From Polyodon spathula (Eukaryota > Chordata > Actinopteri > Acipenseriformes > Polyodontidae): DNA of 64,000 bases. The translations under genes were made by a program, and so were the position numbers. Shown in pieces: positions 34,683 to 46,390 of the stretch (positions are counted from its first letter, which is position 1; every line of letters starts with the position of its first letter). The notes under the pieces are model-generated. The model saw nothing but the letters and a program-made list of their open reading frames with translations, made no database searches and was not told the DNA's origin. The DNA lies in the NCBI RefSeq assembly GCF_017654505.1, contig NC_054534.1:14721193-14785192 (forward strand). The letters run 5' to 3'.

Positions 34683-37066
34683 GTTTGTATCATAATGAAT
34701 GAGGACAACTATATTAATTAATTAATATTCAGGCCATAGTACTCTACGTATGTACACATGTCAAATATTTTTTTGAAACTTGGTATGGACATTGGTACAA
34801 ATTCTTGATTAACCTATGCATGGGCATTTCTTATGAGATGGGTACATTTTAAATCTAAACCCTTTAGGGTTAAATACACAAAAAAATCCAGAGGAAAGCA
34901 GTACTCTTTCCTCTTTCAACAATAGGCATCTCCTTGTATTCTTTCCATATACATTTCCACCTGATTTAGTGTGCATTAGTGAAACAGTTGCACATGGACT
35001 ATGAAACAAGTGAAAGTCTGAAAGTAGCTTGAGCTTATTGTGCTTTGCTCTACAGTAGCAGTTAGATAATATGGTCATACTCTCTGGACCATGAATGAGC
35101 CTTATTAAGACACAGCTGGAGCACAAAAGAAGAGGACATAGTTAGCAATGATGCTTGGTTTATTATACAAATATAATTAGGTTAAAAATTTTTACTGTGG
35201 TATATCTGCACCCTGTTTGGTGATCAGACGTTTAAACAAAGCAGGCCCTGTTTTGAAGAATATGCAAAGACAAAAGCACATTTGAGAGGAATAAAATGAT
35301 TTGAACTCAGAACAATACGTTTACTGTTCCTTTATGCTAGTTACTAAGTAGTTTTCACACAAGGTTGGGGAAGCAGCACTCAAATACAAAATGCAAGAAA
35401 AACAGCAGCCTAAATCACTGGCACTAAAACACATGATGAGAAAACAATGATGGCATTCTCTTCATTATCATATGGCGCTCCTGTGACTGTGTTTTCAAAG
35501 CACCACCAAATACATTTGAACAAATTCCACTTCAAAGTGATGGTGCATTTAGTTAAACAGCGGGCTGGACACAGGCTGCAGATAAAACTACCCTGCAACT
35601 GAACTGCAGTTTAACAGCAGATATCCCTCAGTTATACACTGGAAAGAACTATTGGATTCCATCTGTTCCCTATTGGAAATTTAGTACAAATGTTTCAAAG
35701 TTCAAAAGACAATGTCAGTAGTGTGCCATTTTACAGAACAATGTTGACATTCTATACACAGATCCACAATCACCTTTTCATCAAGTCTTAAATGTAACCA
35801 TTAAATATGCTATACAATATTAATATGTTGGTCTAACATTTCAAAATGAATATTAAGTTGTATCCATAGAGCTCCAGTAAATGCATCAAAACCTGTTCTG
35901 TTTGCTGTCATGCTAATGCCTAACAGACATAAAAGTTAACAAATTACTGTTTGTATGCCATTATAATAACAGTACAATACTATTGATTTGTCAATATATA
36001 AACATTTTACATTAGCAGCATCAAGAGCTTAAACAGTGCAGCTGTTTCTTAATGCAGAACAACTGAATTGCCACTTTAGTGCCCTACATTGCCATTGAAG
36101 ATCATTTGATAAGGGAACACTAAGAATCATTGGGCTGTATTTATGTATGCATTTATTTATCAATAGCTTAGTTCAACTATATTACTTTTACAAACCCCCT
36201 GGAGTTATCTGGAAAAAAAAAAGATTTGCTGTGCATCAAAGCCCCCACTGTCGTTATTAGATGTGTTTTTCCTTACGTTAATCACCACTTATTTAGAACT
36301 TTTTTCCATACCGCAAACGCTACCCATGTTTCTCTTGTTTCATGTTGCCTTGGCGACCATTTGATAGTCAACCAATTCAATGCGTATGTTATATAGAAAA
36401 GCATACTGTACATCGGTTATAAAATGAATGTTCAAGACAGCCTTCTTAGATTTAAAGTTCAGACTGGATTCTACTATAGGGAGATATTTTTACACCTGTG
36501 GGCATTGTTGTCATGGTGATGCTACCTTACTGTACTGTATATAATGTCCGTAAAAGACATACACAATTCCATAAGGGATTTGCCTTCCTAACCAGTCACA
36601 ACTAAATTGCTTGGTAGACCAAAGGGCACCGGAACTATTACAGGAAATGACACGTTTAAAGAAGTATCACTTTTACTAATTATTTTAAACCAAATTTACT
36701 CACAGTGATGGCTTGTACAGCATTAAGCTTAAACTGAAAATGGGGGAATTTGTGTCTGTATTCTTACACTTTGAAGCAATCATTTGAGCATAGACTTTAA
36801 TATAGTACACTAAATTCTATTGTTTCTTAATGAAAAATGGCTCACTTACATTATGTCCAATAAGTGGATAGTCATCATGGGAAATTTAGTTTTTTTGCAC
36901 AGGCTTAGATTAGATGCTTCCAGCTGACCATTTCCCAATGAAAGCAGCATTTTACCCTAAATACTGTCCTGTTAGGAATTATCCCCTATTTTGACTGACT
37001 GTCCCTTTAATCTCTAATGACACTGTATTAAGCATTGATTTTTTTCATATCTGTATTTTAAATTCC

Positions 37067-37639
37067 TGTGACAAAGACGGCTGTAGTGGGGACGTCAGAC
37101 CAGAAGAAACACACAGTACTGCGAGAGGAAATGATAAATGGATGCGCTGCTGCGCAGTTTATTATTATGTATAAAACAGTACAAACACAGGACACGGCAC
37201 TGGCAGCCAAAACAAAGAGACAAACAAAAATAAACTACACAAACAAACATGGTGAGCTGAATTTATGATTTACTTTATGTTCTTATTTTATTATTACCTC
37301 CGTCTCCAATCCCGTTCTCACCGAACACACAACCCTGAGTGAGTGAAAACATGCAGCTTTTATGCAGCTGTACCGAGACTCGATTGCTAATCAATCATTT
37401 AATTGGAGTCGCGGTACAACTGCACGTGAATTAATAAAGTGCAATTCCCTGTGCTCATATATTATTACTTTTTACTTGCACGTGAAGTGCTGTGCAATCC
37501 TTGTGACTAAACACAAATATACATTTTAAACACTCGTGTTACACAGACCCGTTTATATCCCATGTACCAATGACTAAACACCAACATTAACACTCAACAT
37601 ACAACACAAAATACACACAGGGGCAGGCACTTTGCCACA
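37067..37639 (-). mobile_element. Solo LTR with 10-bp inverted ends
   Basis: The 573-bp block starts TGTGACAAAG and ends CTTTGCCACA, a 10-bp inverted terminus with one mismatch. Flanking pentamers ATTCC (37062-37066) and CTTCC (37640-37644) match at four of five positions. No internal retrotransposon sequence adjoins it. Confidence 0.7.
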
Positions 37640-38029
37640 CTTCCTTATAATTTAAATTGTTTTAAAGTGTTAGCTGTTTACTTTTTCATGTTGGCACTTA
37701 CTGTATGTTACTATGGTAACCAACTGAATGTTAAGAAATGTAATTACATCTTGTACAAGAGACAGCATTCTTAATAGGCTTACAAGTGTACTTTGCTACT
37801 AATAAAAAAATGATTTCCATTACATGAGAGTAGATGTTGAACTTCATGCTGATTTGAACTGGGCTCTCACCAATATAAGCACCAACTAAGACGTAGCTTT
37901 GCAGTAAACTAATGTGATCCATCTGCATCTCCATCCATTTATGTTGTTTTCCATCTGTAGATATCCTTCTGTCTGGTGTAGATTGCTGAAGTGTAATGCT
38001 GACTGCAGGGATGAGCTAATTTTGCCTCC

Positions 38030-40010
38030 CCAGCACATCAGCACACACAACGGCTGCGATGCTAGCTCCGGGGATTAGCCCAGTGCGGTCTCCCCAGAGC
38101 ATCAGCATGACAACCGTCTGGATTGAGCTAAGTAGGGTACATCTCTGGGGTCTTCAAGTGGGCAGCTTCCATCCTCTATATGTTTTTCTTTGACTAGCCC
38201 ACGACACCTCAAGAAGGCTCAACAGTGATTCTGGCGTCCCAGCATCACCCCAATCCATCCCAAAAGCTTACTTGCCTGTACACCAGCGTTGCTTTCTTTC
38301 TGTTGTGCTTGAGATCCCCATTCAGAATCTTTCCATCTCAACCACAGCCAGTTGCTGCTCCTTTCTGCTGCAAGTAAACCGTCCTTGGCTAAGACCCACC
38401 TTACATCCTGTCAAAATGTGCCTTAATGTTGCAGGTGATGAACACAAAGGACATGAGAGATCCTCACTCACTCAGAGGTTTAGGTTCTGATGAGGAAACT
38501 GATCCTGTTCTGTTCCATTGTCCACAGGTCTTGCCAGCCGATCTTGCGTTGTTCCACACTCTCCCATCTCATCCATTCTCCCTGCTTGGCCTGGGAAATG
38601 GCCTTTACACACCTGATCCTCTACTCCTGTTTTTGTACCTCATTGACTACCAGCTTCCTCCATTGAGCTGGGGTTGTCTTGTTCCATGTAGGAGGAGCTG
38701 AACTGAGACCAAAACCTCATTTTCCATGCTGAACTTGCCCCATAATATCTCTGATTCGAAGGTCAGCCTTAGCATCTTCCACAGCTTTCTTTGCCATCCA
38801 TTTTCTTCCAGTTTTCAACACAGGTGCTGCCTCCCTTACGCATTTGTCCCGTGAATCTACTAATTTCATTTGCAGTCGGACTTTGGCGCACTTAAACTCC
38901 TCGGTTAGAGCAGAGATTGGTAGCTGCAGTATTCCTTTACCATAAAGTCCCACTCGGCTGAGGCAGCGTTGAACTCTCAACCATTTCCTGACTTATGAAC
39001 TGATTAAAGCTTCCAGCTTCTCAACTGTTGTCAAGGAAACCTCGTACACAGTCAGTGGCCACAGCAGTCTTGGCAGTAGACCAAACTGAAAGCACCAGAG
39101 TTTCAGTTTGCCTGGTAAAGCACTGCTGTCTATGTTCTTCAACCCTTCCACTGCTTGTTATCTAACTTCTTTAGATCCCCGTCGTACCATCTCCATAGAC
39201 TTTTCACTAGCTTCTCGGACACTGTTGGTATTGCCTCACCATTGATGTACAACCTTTTTTCTACTACTTTACCTTTAATTATAGTGATGCTCCTTGATTT
39301 AGTGGGCTTGAATTGCATTCGTGCCCATTCAATGTTATTGGTTAATTTTCCCAATAAACGATTAGTGCAGGCTACTGTTGTAGTCATTGTTGTCATGTCA
39401 TCCATGTATGCTCGAATTGGTGGTAGTCACATTCCAGAAGCCAAGCTCTCTCCTCCCACTACCCATTTTGATGCCCTAATAATTACTTCCATTGCCATGG
39501 TAAAAGCCAGTGGAGAAATGGTACATCCTGCCATTATTCCAACTTCTAGGCTTTGCCATGTAGTGCTGAATTCTGAAATTGAAAAACTAAATTGCAAATC
39601 TCCAAAGTAGGCTTTCATTAAATTTGTTATTGTCATCAGTACGCTGAAAAAATCAAATGCTGCCCAAAGAAGTTCATGTGGCACTGAACCATATGCATTA
39701 GCCAAATCCAGGAATGTCACATGGAGTTCCTAACTCTCCTTTTTTGCTGATTTAATTTGTTGCCAGGTTACGCTGATGTGTTACAAGCATCCTGGGAAAC
39801 CTCGAATGTCTGCTTTTTGTACTGACGTGTCAATGAAGCAGTTCTTTAATAGGTAGGTTGACAATGTCTGAGCAGTAATGCTGAAGAAAATCTTGCCTTC
39901 TACGTTTAATTGGGAAATAGGACGAAACTGACCGATGCTTGTAGAATCCTTTTCTGTTGGTATAAAGAATCCACCTGCTCGGTGCTATGCTCTTGGTACA
40001 ACCTGTTGAG
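38030..40010 (-). mobile_element. Decayed non-LTR retrotransposon with YMDD reverse transcriptase
   Basis: On the minus strand, from about 40010 downward, broken frames encode RT landmarks in the right order: FIPTEKDSTSIGQFRPISQL, VTFLDLANAYGSVPHELL, GIMAGCTISPLAF, the catalytic AYMDDMTT, ARMQFKPTKSRSI and LSRVGLYGKGILQLPIS. Near 38450-38410 there is a Cys-rich C-terminal piece (PLCSSPATLRHILTGC). An in-frame TGA at 39427-39429 sits where Arg is expected, just before YMDD, consistent with CpG decay. Other stops and frameshifts occur near 39770 and 39135. The family is one I know as a common fish/invertebrate RT, but I cannot name its clade with confidence. Confidence 0.8.
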
Positions 40011-40625
40011 GTTCTTTTCTATCTCTTACTCTGGTTCATCTGACCGGGTTCGCAAGGATCATTAGATTCATCACTAGTTGTATCCACGCAAGTCCTCCTC
40101 ACGTCTGTGACAGGTGTGCCGAAATCCTGCGAACTGTGGTTTGCTTCCTGTCGCTGGATTTCATTTGACTGACTTGACTGACTTCGTAAGAAGTACTGAT
40201 CAATGTGATGGGGATATGACTTATAATATAGTCTATACGCTTCATCTTTAAAAACGAGACATTGGCTTTTCTCCTTCCATGAAACCTTCTTGCCACTCTC
40301 ATTGTGTAAACTAAGCAAGCCTGCTGTTAGAGTAAATGCAATTTGCAAGCTTTGCTACAGTATGGGGAGCAAAGCACACATTTTAAGAAGATATAGAACA
40401 AATCTGATAATTTCACCATGTTTTTGTAGTTTGCAGTTTTACATTTCTGTACTACCAATTTAAAAATCCTTAAGGGTAGTCTTAATACTTTACAAGATGT
40501 TACAGAATAGTGTAAGATTACAAGTCTGTGTTTTGATTTGGGTGTGGTTTTCCATATGAACAGTTTTATTTGATCTCCTCAGTGTGTCAGCCAGTCTGGA
40601 ACGTGTTATATGTTGTGTTACATGG

Positions 40626-40996
40626 TGTGACAGGGTAGTGTCAGGGCCCAGGATGTTATCGGCAGGTAGAAAGACACAGAAGCTACAGTTGAAGCGCTTT
40701 TGCGTGCGTTTAATAACAAAGACAGTACACTAAACAAAACATATTAACAAATAAAAAGGCACAAGGGCCAATACAAAAGGTCTATACAAAATCTCACAGA
40801 CATAAACACAGCAACACAGCAAAGCATACCTCCACCTTAATTAAAAAAATGAACACCTGTGATTACCCTTTTTATACACCTGTTATGAGCCTAATTAATC
40901 AGGGGACAGGGGACCCAGGTGACATGAGCAGGGGGTGCCTGGAGCGCATGCCAGCAACCAGGCAGATACAGCAGTCGGCTGCAACCTGGGCCCACA
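40626..40996 (-). mobile_element. Solo LTR
   Basis: The 371-bp block begins TGTGACAGGG and ends CTGGGCCCACA. Flanking pentamers CATGG (40621-40625) and TATGG (40997-41001) match at four of five positions. The start is the same TGTGRCAGGG motif seen in other LTRs of this window. Confidence 0.62.
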
Positions 40997-43366
40997 TATG
41001 GAAGTTTCCTATGAGAAGCATAAAATGCAAATCTTTACTTGTAAAAGCAGGAAGTGAACCTCATATAACCTGAAAATGCTGATGTTTCTACTACCCATAT
41101 TGTAGTTATATTGAGCCTACATTAATGAAAAAGCAGTTTAAAAACCCACCAACATAGTATCATTTTGCTGCAGGGATTAGCTGTGAGTTAATGTGAAGCC
41201 TCTTTCGGGGTCTCATTTTTTTAGGGCAGCTGCTTGACACCCCTGGATTAATCTACTCCTTGTTTTCTTGTGAAAACGATATGTGAACAAAAGTTGGGCA
41301 GCTATTTGAGCAAAAAAAAATGTACTGCATGTTCTAGCTTACCGCTGTTTATGCTGTTTTTATAAAGTATATCAATGAAAATAGATGAAGGTAAACTGGT
41401 GTTCAAATGGTGCAGATCTCTCTATCATTATCTATGCAGTCGGTTTGCTGAACAGTACAATAACCCTGTGCTACTCTAGATGGGTGATTAAGTCAATCTG
41501 ATTCTGGTCAACAATACACAGCAGGGACAGAAGGTGAACTGTGGTACAGATGGTTATCAGAACAGCTAGATTTGTTTACCGGTCAGCCCTATATTCCTTA
41601 ACCCTTCACTTTCTGTTGTATACAGATCAGTGATGAAATACTGTATGATGGGCTTCTAATAAAACATTCACCTTTCTGCAGCAAAAGCTTAATCTGAATA
41701 AACCCAGCTAGCCTCTTACTGTAATTCAAACTCTATCAGGATCACTACATACTTCTTTCCTCCCAAGCCAGGACGGATGATAATGCATGGTATATTGACA
41801 TCTTTTTCACGTATGTTGTATTTTACACATGTGAGTTATAAAGGGTATAATAAACTGCGGTGTGATCTACAGGCAAGATGGTGATCAGTCAGAAAAGTGA
41901 ACTTGCCGTAGTGGAGGATCATGTGAGAATATCAGCGTTAGACTTTTGCCAAGCATTAAACATTAAGAATTGTACTTCATTGTTATCCATTGTCAAAAAT
42001 GTGAAAGTTAATGATACATGCCAGGCTTAGTGTTTCTACAGTAGTAAGTGTACAGTGTAAGTGATTTCTTGTACACATGTAAACATTAAAAAAAATGTTT
42101 GTCCCGGTGCTAATTTATTTTCACATTTGTTTTGTAAAAAAACTAAATGTTGATTTAAGAACTTTATATTTAGAGTAGCATCGAAAGGAAAACCTGTAGT
42201 GTGGTGAAAAAGAGAAACTTACTTTAAAAATTGAGTATGAATTTTTTGGACGATATTATTATGATCTACAAGGGAAAATGTTACTCATGTAGCCACAAAT
42301 ACTACTGGAAATGGAAAAGTGTGTCTGAGGACAAGTTAATTTCAAGTTATGCTGCCAGCATGTTTTGTCTTTTTTCTTTTGGCTCCTCATTGGTATGATC
42401 TTGGTATGATATGATTAGGAGGACTTATTTATTAGGGAGGGTAACTTTATTACACTTTTGAAACAAAAATCTGCTTTCTGTTCACACAATATTTTCCTAT
42501 AGTGTTATTATTTATCTCCTTGCAGATAAAATGAGGGCACAAACAATGAAATCTCAGTCTAATATGGCAAATAACAATCCATCACACTGAGAACAAATGC
42601 CTTGTTTGTTATAGTAAAAACCTTTCACTGATCCCTTTCACCAGCTCCCCCATTTATTCCCTGTAGTAAAATAGCTAGAAGTCAGTGCATGTATTAGAAA
42701 CGTGCTGGAAACAGTGAGTCCTGTTCATATGAGTCACAGTTGTTAAAGACTGTTAAGAAGTTAAATAAATCCCGGTAACTTATATCTGTTTCTGTGAATT
42801 CTGATTTCCCTTTGCTGTTTTTGCAAACTAAATTATTATGGTAAATGCAGTAATGGAAGGTTATGATCTGCCTTCAGACTTTGGTTGGTAGGTCACACAA
42901 AATTTGTCTGACAGCAAAAAGCAAATAAGCCAGAATGGAATCATATATTTTCGGCTCTGAGGCTAAGAAGGAGTTGAGCACTGTTTGGATAAGAGAACAA
43001 CAAACAACCCTGTAGGAAACTGTGATGGTGGCTCTGTAAATACATTCAGTATCAGTGTTAGGCTGTGGTTTATCCATCGTCTCCCAAAGGATCAAGGCAA
43101 GTGAGATAAACTTTGAGATAGTTCATAGAGCTGACATGCTTTAGCTTAGGTATGTATTTATCAAATATACACTTGGGTTGTTGGAGAGTTTTGCGTTACA
43201 GGCATGCAAACAAGTCTCCTCAGGTACAGAACAGTAGCAGCGTCAGTCTGCTGTTCTGCTTCAAAGCAACCCTGTGCCTTAACACGTCAATTTCCAAGTT
43301 CCTAGTATAGTTATGGTATGTACTGTAGTTTTCTACTTATTGAAATGAACCTAAACCTAAAACTAT

Positions 43367-43368
<2 letters not shown>

Positions 43369-43405
<37 letters not shown>
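43369..43405. repeat. (GA)n microsatellite
   Basis: About 18 perfect AG units in MOB3 intron 2. Confidence 0.92.
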
Positions 43406-43410
<5 letters not shown>

Positions 43411-44525
43411 TAAGCAAGAGGGAGAGCCATTAAATGAATGGTTATACAGAGCAAAAGAGCAGTGTATTCCCAGTACATCTGTCAGGTTGTGTTGGAACTC
43501 AGTCAGTGCAGTTTCAGTGCAGATGCTCGCGTTGGTTGTTGGGCAGGAAATGGCTTGTATAATAGCATTTTGAACATCTATATTCAGGTCGTTGTAGTCC
43601 AGGGTTTTCCTCCAACCGTACTCTGAATGGTTGAATTAAACCAATTACACCTTTATGCAGACTCTAATATAGTAAACTATTTAATTTGACTAAGAGAGAC
43701 TAGTCATATATTGAGGGCACAATGTACAGGGTAGAGCATGTCTGTGCTGGAATCAACCCCAAAGTACAGTATCCTGCCTGTTATGATAGTCTACTGACAA
43801 AAGCATTACATTGATGTATTTGTTGAGCCGATTATGTATTTGAAAAGATATTGTGTGGTCAGACCTCAAGGGGTTGTCAATGTTTTGTTTTTTTACTGCT
43901 TAGAATGCTAATTAAATATATATTCCCTTATTCTTGCCTTCAGACAGCTACACCGGTTAATCTATTTATTACACAGGATTAGTTTTTAATTCTGTTCTGT
44001 GATGGTGAAGAATGAGCACCATCTACTGGTGAGACAAACACCAACCAGGAAAAAAATTAATAAAATTCTATTGGGCCAAACATATGTTTATTGTACCACC
44101 TACATTGTTTTAGACACATTGAGTATTAGGGTATAGTGATAATTTCCCAGTAGTAAGAGCAGATGACTAGAAAGCAGGAGATGCTCAACCTATATATTAC
44201 TGCCTTGTTAGGAACCACTATGTGAACTGTCATGGGTTTAAATACCGGTCAAAACTGAGTTAAAGACCATATTCATAAGACCATTTGTCAGTAATGAACA
44301 GTTTTTAAACTGTCCATTCTTGTAAAAAATGACTGCTAATAAAAAATTTAAACTGCAACAATTTGTAAATAAATGTTTTTAGGAATATCTATAGAACAGA
44401 CTTTGCACTCTTGGCTGTTATATTTTGGGCACATTTGAAAATACATTGTCCCAACAGCTACTGAATACTCTGTGTACATAATGAAAGTCATTTAATAATT
44501 GAAGTTCTTTTTTTCTGTTTTACAG

Positions 44526-44555
44526 AAAGAGATGACATTGAGGATGTGTCACTGA
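44526..44555 (+). CDS. mob3b: MOB kinase activator 3, terminal coding exon
   Basis: The last ten codons read KEMTLRMCH and stop, the expected MOB3 C-terminus (KEMT-RMCH). The acceptor TTTTACAG precedes it. With the two earlier exons it gives 216 residues, the length of human MOB3B. It is identified only by its match to the family end and correct phase, since the coding part is 30 bp. Confidence 0.93.
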   Translation, partial: KEMTLRMCH

Positions 44556-44631
44556 AGGCCTGCTTGTGAATAAAAGACAATGAAATTGAAACATTCCACC
44601 TTTATGCAGAGGTGAACTAACCTTCTGACGT

Positions 44632-44634
<3 letters not shown>

Positions 44635-44702
<68 letters not shown>
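44635..44702. repeat. (GA)34 microsatellite
   Basis: A perfect GA run starting 79 bp after the MOB3 stop codon, so it is expected to be transcribed in the 3'UTR. Confidence 0.95.
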
Positions 44703-44705
<3 letters not shown>

Positions 44706-45301
44706 CACTACACTGTTCCATCCAACATTCCGTCTACAACAATACCAGCGGAAGCATTTAGAAAGAGCAGCAGAATTTATGCACTGTGCTTTATGGCTAC
44801 ACCTAAGAAAGAGATGCAGGTACCACAAAGAGACCAAGTCTGTGTCTTAGCTGTATATCAAACATATTTCATGGTCTCTTACCTCCAATCCAATCAATGC
44901 CTTGTTGACTCTGGGACACATGTGCCTTGCAAATAGCAGGACCAGCAGGTTTAGCAGAGATACTCTTCCTCCCATTCATTTTTTAAAGTGTAATACTGAA
45001 CAGGCCCACTGCATTCAACTGGTTACATGCAAGATATTATGAAATACAGTATGTTACCTAGGAATGAAAATCTACCTTCCTAGAAGGACCTAGGGGTAAT
45101 TTTGACCTTTACTGTGTTTTCTATGTTATAGTTGCCAGTGGTGTGATTAAAACACCATTAGCATTTTTGATAATATAGTTTTCTACTACTGACATTGCCT
45201 GAATTATTTGAATTATTTTAAGGCAAAAAAGACTAGAAAAATAAGAACACACACACACATATATATATACAAAACATGTACGTTTACCAAATTATTGTGT
45301 A

Positions 45302-45460
45302 TGTGGCGTAGTCCTGGGCAAGGCTGTTGTGCATTTTTGGATTAGTAGGCCCAGACACAGGAACTGCAGTTCAAGCGCTTCTATAATAAACAAAACAAAC
45401 ACAGGAACAAAATAAAGGTTTAAACAAAACACTACAAACAAAACTCATTCAAAGACAAGA
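45302..45460 (-). mobile_element. Partial LTR
   Basis: It begins TGTGGCGTAGTCCTGGGC and contains the ACACAGGAACAAAATAAAGG text shared with other LTRs here, but no right terminus was found. Confidence 0.45.
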
Positions 45461-46390
45461 ATGCTATGAGGGGTCAAAATTACCCCTTGGTCCTTCTAGG
45501 TAGATGTGTGTGTTTCTTCCAAAAAAAAGAAAGTGCTTTGAGTATAACCTCATATAAAACTATAAGCTAAAGATAAATGTAACAGAGTAGGAGAAAAGGT
45601 GTCAAAATGACCCCTCGGTTGTTCTAGCTTTGAGGAACATTGGCATATATGCTGTCCAAATAATGGCTCTGCAACACTGCATTTTGCTTTCTGTACAGTT
45701 AGGATACAAATACATACAGTACGTTTCCTTTAAAGTAGCACCACCTACTGGGAGAAACTCATTAGGTATATTTTTTCTCTTAGAATAAATATGAACTGTA
45801 ATAGAAGTGTTACTTGAGATTACTTCTGAGTTTTATATACACAACGGGTGTCAACCAGATATGAAATATCAACTAGGAGATAAAAAACAAACTTTCTGTG
45901 GTACCGTACTTTTTTTGACACCTTCACATAGCTTTAAAACTCAGTAATAGACACATGTGTTTAAACATCAAGCTTTATGCTGCTTGAATATAATATTCAA
46001 TGTGTCCCAAGAAGAGACTTACATCTAAGGCTAGCAGCTAACCGATAACACTAGATATATCTTTTACCTTGCTAGACATGTTATCTGTATGAACATAGGT
46101 TCTATATATTCTTAAATGTAAATTATTGATGAAAATGGGGTAAACCTCTAGATTAAGTAGCTATAGGAAGTAGTTATTGTAGTTATAGTTATTTCAAAAT
46201 GTATTTTAAAAAAATTGTCACAAAATTAACTACAAAAATATCAACTTTTGATGAAATGCAGATCACCCAGATTCGATAACAGAAATGTAGATTTTTCCTT
46301 TTACATTTTCACACATTATCTATTTTATTGTAAACTAAGTTTAGTGTCACCCACACTGTTTTTCTTTCAATAAATGTCTCGCACACAGAA

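Larger units (their letters stand above)
33800..44525 (+). other. MOB3 intron 2 (10.7 kb)
   Basis: A phase-0 intron with GTAAGC donor and TTTTACAG acceptor. Listed elements occupy 34440-34682, 37067-37639, 38030-40010 and 40626-40996, plus a GA microsatellite at 43369-43405. The stretches 34690-37060 and 41000-43360 show nothing I could assign. Confidence 0.85.
44556..46390 (+). other. Presumed MOB3 3'UTR
   Basis: An AATAAA at 44570 comes just after the stop and may be too early. A better candidate is TTTCAATAAATG at about 46367. A 68-bp GA tract (44635-44702) and a partial LTR (45302-45460) fall inside this interval. The true 3' end is not shown by the sequence. Confidence 0.35.

Noticed and set aside
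40019..40348. 109-codon minus-strand frame rich in Ser and Gln
   Set aside because: It adjoins the decayed YMDD retroelement but shows no family similarity, and a second frame overlaps it. It may be the element's 5' part, but I cannot support this.
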